The translations under genes and the position numbers were made by a program. Positions 36,442 to 43,494 of a stretch of 64,000 nucleotides of DNA are shown piece by piece; position 1 is the stretch's first letter, and each line of letters opens with the position of its first letter. A model generated the notes under the pieces. The model did no database searches. It was not told the DNA's origin and saw nothing but the letters and a program-made list of their open reading frames with translations. Source of the DNA: Sphingomonadales bacterium EhC05 (GTDB lineage Bacteria; Pseudomonadota; Alphaproteobacteria; Sphingomonadales; Sphingomonadaceae); contig LXYP01000045.1 of NCBI GenBank assembly GCA_001650955.1, forward strand, positions 124,001 to 188,000, read 5' to 3'.

Positions 36442-37110
36442 CTAGCCCTCGGAGCTACCTTCTTCGCCGCCTTCAGCGCCCTCTTCGCCTTCTGCGCCTT
36501 CTTCAGCTTCGCCTTCTTCGGCTTCGTCATCAGAAGATTTCAGTGCAGATGGTGCGGTGACACCAGCAATGGTAAAGTCGCGATCCGTGATCGAGCTTTC
36601 CGAACCTTTGGGAAGGGTGATATCCGAGAAGTGAACGGAATCGCCGATTTCGAGGCCGGTTACATCTACTTCGATCTGATCCGGGATCAGGTCAGCATCA
36701 CACATCAGGTCGAGTTCGAAACGAACCACGTTGAGCACGCCGCCGCGCTTCAGACCAGGCGATTCTTCTTCGTTGACGAAGACCACTGGAATATTGACCT
36801 GTACCTTCGCGCCCTTGGCGAGACGGAAAAAGTCAACATGGAGCGGGCGATCCGAAACGGGATCAAAAGCAACATCCTTAGGCAGCGCGCGGGTGGCCTT
36901 GCCGCCCACATCCACCATGACCAGCGAGTTCATGAAGACGCCAGTGGCGAGCAGCTTGTTCAGCGCTTTTTCTTCGACATGAATCGGTTCGGCATCTTTT
37001 TTATCGCCATAGATTACGGCAGGTACACGGCCTTCGCGACGCAGTGCACGGGAGGCTCCCTTGCCAGCCCGTTCGCGAGGCTCGGCTGAAATCGTCAGCT
37101 GATCACTCAT
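36442..37110 (-). CDS. rplY: Large ribosomal subunit protein bL25 (Ctc form)
   Basis: This 222-residue, two-domain bL25 has the 5S rRNA-binding N-terminal domain ([33 protein letters not shown]) and the TL5-type beta-domain ([33 protein letters not shown]). The final 30 residues are an acidic, glycine-rich tail ([20 protein letters not shown]). It binds 5S rRNA in the 50S subunit. It is transcribed alone, with a clear terminator. Confidence 0.96.
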   Translation of the reverse strand: MSDQLTISAEPRERAGKGASRALRREGRVPAVIYGDKKDAEPIHVEEKALNKLLATGVFMNSLVMVDVGGKATRALPKDVAFDPVSDRPLHVDFFRLAKGAKVQVNIPVVFVNEEESPGLKRGGVLNVVRFELDLMCDADLIPDQIEVDVTGLEIGDSVHFSDITLPKGSESSITDRDFTIAGVTAPSALKSSDDEAEEGEAEEGAEGEEGAEGGEEGSSEG

Positions 37111-37235
37111 AATGTTACTCCAAAATTAGTTTTTCTTAGATTTCCGCCACGCCTCCAGGGTGCTCATGGTCGGAAAGAGCGCGCTATAAGCAGCAGAGCG
37201 GCGGAAGGCAAGGGTTTTTGCCGTTGTGAACGGGG

Positions 37236-38033
37236 CTAACGGAAAAAGCCGATTTGCGAGCTGGTGGCCAGCAATATGCCTTTCTGAGACCATAGTTCGA
37301 CGCGGCCATCGGTTGCGCTATTTCTGACGGTGGCACCGGTTACGCGCAGCAGCATGAAGTCTGATCCCGCCGCCGCGAGATCTTCCTCGCTGGCATAGAT
37401 ATATGTCGCCATCGACACGGTCGAACCCGGGCGAAACTGCTCGGTCACAAAAAATGTCCGCGGCATCGGGGTGTCGCAAATCGAGAAAAGGCTGATCCGA
37501 TCAACCGGACGTCCGTCAGCTTCCTTGATCCAGACGATGGCTTCGGGGGATTCATTGACCGCAAAGGGCATGCCTTTTGCGATCCGCTGATCATAGCTTG
37601 TCACCCATTGCGGTGCCATCGGGTTGACGGAAGGCAAGGCAATGGAATCCTCTGGCAATTTGGTGGCGGGAATCTCGACTTGATAATCTATGTCCGTCGG
37701 GCGGCGGCTGCTAGTGATGATGTCTGCGGCATTTGTCATCGATCCATTTTGTGCCAGTTCTACGCGCCAAAACTGCGTGGAGGAACCGGCCCGTAGCAAT
37801 TTAACGCTGATTTCAACTTCGCCCGGTCCGACACCAGTCATGAAGATCATCTGCAGCGATACCAGCGGTCCCTTGCGCTCCGGGTGCAGGTTGACGGCCT
37901 TGGCCGCAATCGCCGCAACCCAGCCGCCAAAGGCCATGCCCGTCGGATTGCGGTAAAAATCACTCGCGTTGATCGTGAAGCGATCTGCCTCATCCGCAAT
38001 GATCGCGGTTTCCCGGTCAAAAATAAATGTCAT
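37236..38033 (-). CDS. Hotdog-fold acyl-CoA thioesterase (TesB-like)
   Basis: The 265-residue protein fits a double hotdog: the N-terminal half has NPTGMAFGGWVAAIAAKAVNLHPERKGPLVSLQMIFMTGVGPGEVEISVKLLR, and the C-terminal half repeats a similar fold ending WSQKGILLATSSQIGFFR. The latter is the TesB-type ending. Members hydrolyse acyl-CoA, but the chain-length preference is unknown. It stands between rplY and the TraB-like genes with no operon partner visible. Confidence 0.85.
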   Translation of the reverse strand: MTFIFDRETAIIADEADRFTINASDFYRNPTGMAFGGWVAAIAAKAVNLHPERKGPLVSLQMIFMTGVGPGEVEISVKLLRAGSSTQFWRVELAQNGSMTNAADIITSSRRPTDIDYQVEIPATKLPEDSIALPSVNPMAPQWVTSYDQRIAKGMPFAVNESPEAIVWIKEADGRPVDRISLFSICDTPMPRTFFVTEQFRPGSTVSMATYIYASEEDLAAAGSDFMLLRVTGATVRNSATDGRVELWSQKGILLATSSQIGFFR

Positions 38034-38066
38034 AATTCACCCTGATAGTTGAAGGCTGTTCGCCCA

Positions 38067-38990
38067 TCATTGTATTTTTTCGATCTTATATCCGCGCTTT
38101 GCCAGCATCTTCTGTACCGCGTCTGGCCCGACGAGATGGGCCGCGCCAACTGCTACAAATGATATTCCCGGCTGTTTGAGCCGCAGCGCCAGCTGGTCCG
38201 CCCAGTCAATATTGCGGGCAATCAATATATATTCCCGAATTTTTGCATCGGCGAGAATGCCGCCTTCCGACAATTCCACCAGCTTGGCACTGTCGCCCAA
38301 TATCCAGGCATTGAACAGCTGTTCAAATGACTGCTGGGCCTGATCCGCTTCAGAGACCACGCTGACCAGCATTTGGCGCTGCTGGGCCTCGGGCAGCTGG
38401 TCGAAATAGCCAAGCTGTTTCTCGATCGTTTCCAGGGCCTCAATCGGTTTGTTCAGCGCCTTGAACTGATCGCTCAACTCGCTCTCCACGCCGATACCCG
38501 AGCCCAGACCCATATTCGATGTTTGTGCAGATGCGAGATGCAGGGCCGCCGCCCATGTTTCCAGACGATTGAGGTTGCGCTCCGATACGTTGGTCTTGTC
38601 GATAAACTCTTCGAGCTGGCCACGGAACGAGGGTTGCACACGCTGTTCGATAGCAGGCTGATCCGGAGAAACTGCGAGTTTTGAGAATATCTTGGCCGCG
38701 TTTTGTTTGTCTTCGAGGCCCACCACTTCAACAATCAGCCGATCCGACGAAGATATGGCCGATTCCAATTTCGGAGTCCGCCAGGTCACGTCCTTTGGCA
38801 ATATATGGATCGTGCCGAACATATAGGCAGACCCTTTTTGATCTGGCCGCGTGCCGGAGACTTTCCACAGCCCGGGAGTCCCGTTATTCGCGATATTCAG
38901 ATCAACCTGTTCCGGCCTGTTGTTGCAGGCCGATAGGCCGCAGGCAGCCATGAAGGCGAACAGGAAGGCAAAACATCTCATGACAATCAT
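38067..38990 (-). CDS. TraB/GumN-family lipoprotein (first paralogue)
   Basis: The 307-residue protein has a lipoprotein signal (FLFAFMAACGLSAC, Cys at about 22) and the TraB/GumN domain, with its two GxxH-type motifs: MFGTIHILPKD near the N-terminus and VAVGAAHLVGPD near the C-terminus. These domains resemble Tiki-type metalloproteases, with the two histidine motifs as likely metal ligands. The function in bacteria is unclear. A paralogue lies immediately upstream on the same strand. Confidence 0.88.
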   Translation of the reverse strand: MIVMRCFAFLFAFMAACGLSACNNRPEQVDLNIANNGTPGLWKVSGTRPDQKGSAYMFGTIHILPKDVTWRTPKLESAISSSDRLIVEVVGLEDKQNAAKIFSKLAVSPDQPAIEQRVQPSFRGQLEEFIDKTNVSERNLNRLETWAAALHLASAQTSNMGLGSGIGVESELSDQFKALNKPIEALETIEKQLGYFDQLPEAQQRQMLVSVVSEADQAQQSFEQLFNAWILGDSAKLVELSEGGILADAKIREYILIARNIDWADQLALRLKQPGISFVAVGAAHLVGPDAVQKMLAKRGYKIEKIQ

Positions 38991-39033
38991 TTGGGTGCTC
39001 TTGCGGCCAATTTAAAGCTCGGGATTGCTTGGT

Positions 39034-40032
39034 CTAATATTCTATCCGTTCGGCATTATAGTCTTTTTTGGCCAGAAATGCCTGCAAACTGTCTGTTCCG
39101 GCAAGATGACCGGCGCCGACCGCGAGAAATACCGTGCCCGGTTCTTTCATCCGCTTTGCCACCCATTCGGCCCAGTTGGCATTTCGGTTGACCAGCAGAG
39201 TTTCATAGAGAATCTTGTCCTCCAAACCCGCATTCATCATTTCCGCGAGCGCTTCGACATCGGCATTGGCCCAATGGGCGACCATCGCATTCATGCCCTC
39301 TGCGCTCTCCTTGATACTGTCCACGGTGAAGTTGAGGAACCGGATTTGCACCTCTTCTGGCAAATTGTCGAAAAAACCCAATTGTTGTCTGGGTGTTTCC
39401 AGACCAACAATTTTAAGACCGCGCGCTTCGGCTTCTGCAACCAGCGATTTTTCTGCGCCCTGATTGGAATCATATCCGCTTTTTAACAATGGCATCAGCG
39501 AGAGATTGACACTGGCAAACCACGGATCGAGCGGATCGAACGATCCCACCGGCAGGCTCAAATCGGTCATGGTTTGCTCGTAATGTGCCCGATCATCCGG
39601 CGTCAATTTGTCACGCAGCGATATGCCGCTTTTGTCGATTGCCAGATCGTTGACGATTTTCACCATTTCGGCGGGGGCAGGCTGGATCATTTCGATCACA
39701 AGTTCTTCCGAGCTATCAAACGCCGTCTTCACCGCTTCATCAAACCAGGTCAGTCCCGGTTTCAGCAGGTGAATGGTGCCAAATAGATAGATCGTCGTGT
39801 CATCGTCAGAAATGACCCATAATGCGGGATCCGGGTCATCGGGCATGACTGGTGGCACATATGTTTTGTCTGCTTCTTCGGCGGCGACACTTGTCTCTTC
39901 CAACACGGCGCTAGTCGTTGCTTCCGCAGCCCCGCGATCACCCGCAGAGGCCAGCTCGTCGCGCGGCGTGACGCAGGCGGTGAGCAATATCAGGAGGGTC
40001 AATATCAGGTTGGATGACCAGCTACGCGTCAT
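39034..40032 (-). CDS. TraB/GumN-family lipoprotein (second paralogue)
   Basis: About 332 residues with a lipoprotein signal (LILTLLILLTAC), an alanine/glutamate-rich linker (to about residue 65), and a TraB/GumN domain with LFGTIHLLKPG and LAVGAGHLAGTD motifs. Start at ATG 40032 is chosen because GGAG lies eight bases upstream; a form five residues longer is possible. It is 43 bases from its paralogue and shares only moderate similarity with it, so the duplication is old. The two are probably co-transcribed. Confidence 0.88.
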   Translation of the reverse strand: MTRSWSSNLILTLLILLTACVTPRDELASAGDRGAAEATTSAVLEETSVAAEEADKTYVPPVMPDDPDPALWVISDDDTTIYLFGTIHLLKPGLTWFDEAVKTAFDSSEELVIEMIQPAPAEMVKIVNDLAIDKSGISLRDKLTPDDRAHYEQTMTDLSLPVGSFDPLDPWFASVNLSLMPLLKSGYDSNQGAEKSLVAEAEARGLKIVGLETPRQQLGFFDNLPEEVQIRFLNFTVDSIKESAEGMNAMVAHWANADVEALAEMMNAGLEDKILYETLLVNRNANWAEWVAKRMKEPGTVFLAVGAGHLAGTDSLQAFLAKKDYNAERIEY

Positions 40033-40174
40033 ATACTTTTGCTCCAATCATGTGATTTGCGCTTCCATTCATCATTTGAACCGAGATTCATAGAAAATTT
40101 TGCGCGAGCGTCGCGACCGCTGGCCAGCGGCAGATGAATCTGTTAACTGACTGGTTAAACCAAGGAGCGACCCC

Positions 40175-42274
40175 ATGAGCCAAGTCCACGCCCGAACCTG
40201 CCATATTTGTGAAGCCAATTGTGGCGTGCTGGTGGAAGTGGAGGGGCGCGAGATACTCTCGATCAAGGGCAATCCCGATCATGTGCTGAGCCGCGGGCAT
40301 ATCTGTCCCAAGGCAACCGCGATTGCCGATCTCCAGGATGATCCCGATCGTTTGCATCGGCCAGTGAAGAAGGTCGATGGCCAATGGCAGGAAATTGGCT
40401 GGGAACAGGCCTTTTCTGAAATTGCTTCCAAGCTCGCGACGCTGAAAGGCGAGGGCGCCAAACCTGCCATGTATATGGGCAATCCGAGTGCCCATGACTA
40501 TGGCATCTCAACCCAGATCGGTCAGCTTCGGCGCGCGATTGGGCTGAAAAATATCTATTCTGCCTCGACGCTCGATCAAATTCCCCATCATGTCGTGCAA
40601 TATCATATGTATGGCCATGTCAGTCTCGCCGCCGTGCCGGATATCGACCGTTGTCAATATCTGCTGATCATCGGCGGCAATCCGGCGGCGTCCAATGGCA
40701 GCATCTGGACGGTGCCGGACTTCAAGAAACGCGCGAAGGAAATGCAGGCGCGCGATGGCCAGATGGTGGTTGTCGATCCACGCCGGACAGAAACCGCAAA
40801 ACTGGCCGATGCTCATCATTTTGTGAAGCCGGGAACCGACACGGCCTTGCTGATCGGGATATTGAAAAGCCTGTTTGATGCAGGATCGGTCGATACGTCG
40901 CGGCTCGATGACATATTGGATGACAGCTGGGCAAAAATTGCACCCGCGCTCGCCGGTTTTGATATCGCGCGCCTATCTGCCCATTGCGGAATTTCCGCTA
41001 CAGATATGCAGAATATGGCGAGCGAACTGGCGGCAGACCAGCCTGCTGCGATCTATGGCCGGATGGGCGTTTCGGTATGCGAATTTGGCACGCTCAACCA
41101 GTGGCTGATCCAGGTGATCAATATAGCCGCCGGAAATCTTGACCGGGTTGGCGGGACGATGGTGCCCGAACCGGCGCTTGATACGATCAACCTGGTTGGC
41201 AAGGGATCGGTGCGCATGGCCGACACTGTCCGCGGGGAAATGCCCTCGGTGATGAGCGAATTGCCGATGGTGACCTTCGCTGACGAGATGCTGCGCGACG
41301 ATGAAGAGCGAATCCGCTCGCTGTTCGTGGTGACTGGCAATCCGGTGCTATCGTCGCCAGATGGAGCGAAACTCGACCGCGCGCTCGAGACGCTCGATCT
41401 GATGGTCTCGTTCGACATGTATGTGACCGCAACCAGCCGCCACGCCGATTATATCCTGCCACCGTGCGGGCCGCTGGAAAAAGACCATTATCCATTTTTC
41501 TTTGGCCCGCTCGCGATCCGCAACTATGCCAGCTATTCTCCGGCGATATTTGAGATGCCAGAAGGCGAGAAGGCGGACTGGGAAATTATCGCGGAGCTGG
41601 CGCGTGAGATCATGGCGCAGAACGGTCAGGATATTCCCAATATCCGCGAGCCGCGCGATGTGCTGGATGGCATGTTGCAAAGCTCTCCTGCTGGTCTGAC
41701 GCTCGCGGAAGTCGAAGCGGCCCCCAATGGGATTGATCTGGGAGCCTTGCGGCCGTGCATCGCCGATCGTCTGCGCACCGATGACCGGAAAATCCAATGT
41801 GCCCATCCGGATTTTCTCATCGAACTGGAAAGATTCGCCGGATCGCTGGAAAATGAGCAAGCAGATGCGCTGCGCCTGATTGGTCGCCGCCATGTCCGCC
41901 AGAACAACAGCTGGCTGAGCAACTCCAAACGCCTCCAGAAGGGCCCCAATCGCTGTACAATGATGATGAATCCGGCAGATGCTGCGGATCGCGGCTTGGC
42001 GGATGGCGACATGGCAACCGTCGAAAGCCGGGTCAACAGCGTCGATATCACCGTTGAAGTGACCGATGACGTCATGGCGGGTGTTGTCTCTATTCCGCAT
42101 GGATTTGGTCATCGGCGCGATGGGGTTAAACTATCTGTAGCCCGCGAAAACCCGAATGTTTCGCTTAATGATCTAACCGATCCGAAAAGCTATGACCGGC
42201 TGTCGGGCAATGCGATATTGAACGCGACGCCGGTTACGGTTTCGAAAGCGGAAGAATTGGTCGCGGCGGAGTGA
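40175..42274 (+). CDS. Molybdopterin-dependent oxidoreductase, formate-dehydrogenase-like
   Basis: The 699-residue protein has a [4Fe-4S] motif at the N-terminus (Cys9, Cys12, Cys16 in CHICEANC, and Cys44 in GHICPK), the MopB core with LLIIGGNPAASNGS and VVDPRRTETAKLADAHH, and a C-terminal MopB-binding domain (MMMNPADAADRGLADGD, SIPHGFGHRRDG). It lacks a signal peptide, so it is cytoplasmic. I see no Cys or Sec at the expected Mo-ligand position (SASTLDQIPHH). No partner subunit is adjacent. The substrate is unknown; formate, nitrate and other small molecules are possibilities. AAGGAG lies nine bases before the ATG. Confidence 0.9.
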   Translation: MSQVHARTCHICEANCGVLVEVEGREILSIKGNPDHVLSRGHICPKATAIADLQDDPDRLHRPVKKVDGQWQEIGWEQAFSEIASKLATLKGEGAKPAMYMGNPSAHDYGISTQIGQLRRAIGLKNIYSASTLDQIPHHVVQYHMYGHVSLAAVPDIDRCQYLLIIGGNPAASNGSIWTVPDFKKRAKEMQARDGQMVVVDPRRTETAKLADAHHFVKPGTDTALLIGILKSLFDAGSVDTSRLDDILDDSWAKIAPALAGFDIARLSAHCGISATDMQNMASELAADQPAAIYGRMGVSVCEFGTLNQWLIQVINIAAGNLDRVGGTMVPEPALDTINLVGKGSVRMADTVRGEMPSVMSELPMVTFADEMLRDDEERIRSLFVVTGNPVLSSPDGAKLDRALETLDLMVSFDMYVTATSRHADYILPPCGPLEKDHYPFFFGPLAIRNYASYSPAIFEMPEGEKADWEIIAELAREIMAQNGQDIPNIREPRDVLDGMLQSSPAGLTLAEVEAAPNGIDLGALRPCIADRLRTDDRKIQCAHPDFLIELERFAGSLENEQADALRLIGRRHVRQNNSWLSNSKRLQKGPNRCTMMMNPADAADRGLADGDMATVESRVNSVDITVEVTDDVMAGVVSIPHGFGHRRDGVKLSVARENPNVSLNDLTDPKSYDRLSGNAILNATPVTVSKAEELVAAE

Positions 42275-42277
42275 TCT

Positions 42278-42392
42278 CGTCATTCCGAACTGGTTTCAGG
42301 AGCGCATAAACTTCTCGTTATCCTCAACATGTTTCAGGAGCTGATGCGATCGGGAAATGCCAAAGGGATGCTGAAACAAGTTCAGTATGACG
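42278..42392. repeat. Palindromic intergenic repeat (second type)
   Basis: CGTCATTCCGAACTGGTTTC (42278-42297) is matched by an inverted copy ending CAGTATGACG (42392), with three mismatches. A third, decayed copy (CAACATGTTTCAGGA) lies in the middle, near 42326-42340. This motif family is a widespread dispersed palindrome in sphingomonads and differs from the element at 1642-1711. It fills the gap between the oxidoreductase stop and glyQ and may act as a 3' structure. Confidence 0.8.
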
Positions 42393-42497
42393 AATAAGCT
42401 TGCCGCATAATCAATCCTCCCTTGACCCTCTGCCGCCCTTTCGCCAAAGCAGCGCTTTGATATTGCAGCCGCGAAGAAAGCTCTGATTTTGACCGAT

Positions 42498-43361
42498 ATG
42501 AAGCCTCTCAGCTTCCAGCAGATTATCCTGAAACTCCATCAATATTGGGGGGATCGCGGCTGTGCGATTCTCCAGCCCTATGATATGGAAATGGGGGCCG
42601 GGACGTTCCACACGGCAACGACATTGCGCGCCTTGGGGCCAGACCCGTGGAAAGCCGCATTTGCGCAGCCTTGCCGTCGTCCGACCGACGGCCGCTATGG
42701 CGAAAATCCCAACCGGCTGCAGCATTATTATCAATATCAGGTGATCCTCAAGCCATCGCCTCCGGATATTCAGCAGCTTTATCTCGACAGCCTGTCGGTG
42801 ATCGGCATTGATCCGATGCTCCACGATATTCGCTTTGTCGAAGATGACTGGGAAAGCCCGACGCTCGGCGCCTGGGGCCTGGGCTGGGAAGTCTGGTGCG
42901 ACGGTATGGAAGTCACCCAATTCACCTATTTTCAGCAAATGGGCGGCTTTGACTGCAAACCGGTTGCCGGCGAGCTGACCTATGGTCTCGAGCGACTGGC
43001 GATGTACATCCAGGGCGTGGACAGTATTTATGATCTTGATTATAACGGCGCTGGAATGACTTATGGCGATATCTTCTTAGAGAATGAGAAGCAGATGTCG
43101 GAATGGAATTTCGAAGTGGCCAATACGGACAGCCTGTTTGACCTGTTCAACAAGGCCGCAGGCGAGTGCGAAAATTGTCTCGACAGGAAATTGCCGATTC
43201 CGGCCTATGAGCAGGCGATCAAGGCGAGTCATATCTTCAACCTGCTGCAAGCGCGCGGCGTGATCTCGGTCCAGGAGCGGGCGAGCTATATGGGCCGCGT
43301 ACGCGATTTGGCCAAAGGCAGCTGTGAAGCCTATATGGCGAAAAACGGGTGGACCGCGTGA
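42498..43361 (+). CDS. glyQ: Glycyl-tRNA synthetase alpha subunit
   Basis: The 287-residue catalytic subunit carries the family-typical opening [54 protein letters not shown] (motif 2) and [22 protein letters not shown] (motif 3). It joins glycine to tRNA-Gly as an alpha2beta2 enzyme with GlyS. I start at ATG 42498; the alternative TTG at 42489 adds three residues. The gene is followed by a 133-bp palindrome-containing gap and then glyS. Confidence 0.97.
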   Translation: MKPLSFQQIILKLHQYWGDRGCAILQPYDMEMGAGTFHTATTLRALGPDPWKAAFAQPCRRPTDGRYGENPNRLQHYYQYQVILKPSPPDIQQLYLDSLSVIGIDPMLHDIRFVEDDWESPTLGAWGLGWEVWCDGMEVTQFTYFQQMGGFDCKPVAGELTYGLERLAMYIQGVDSIYDLDYNGAGMTYGDIFLENEKQMSEWNFEVANTDSLFDLFNKAAGECENCLDRKLPIPAYEQAIKASHIFNLLQARGVISVQERASYMGRVRDLAKGSCEAYMAKNGWTA

Positions 43362-43378
43362 TGGGTTTGAACGCATAT

Positions 43379-43492
43379 TTTTCCTCCCTGTTGCGCAGCA
43401 ATGGGGAGGTGGCAGCCAGAATGGCTGACGGAGGGCCCCCTCCGCCACGCTGCGCGCGGTCCCCCTCCCCGTGTTGCGCACAGGGAGGAAAA
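43379..43492. repeat. Palindromic repeat (third type) that contains the glyS Shine-Dalgarno
   Basis: TTTTCCTCCCTG (43379-43390) pairs perfectly with CAGGGAGGAAAA (43481-43492), and inner segments also pair (CAATGGGGAGG with CCTCCCCGTGTTG). The core GGAGGTGGCAGCC...GGCTGACGGAGG is a known style of dispersed repeat in this group. The right arm contains GGAGG, the ribosome binding site of glyS, which starts at 43495. Confidence 0.85.
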
Positions 43493-43494
43493 TC

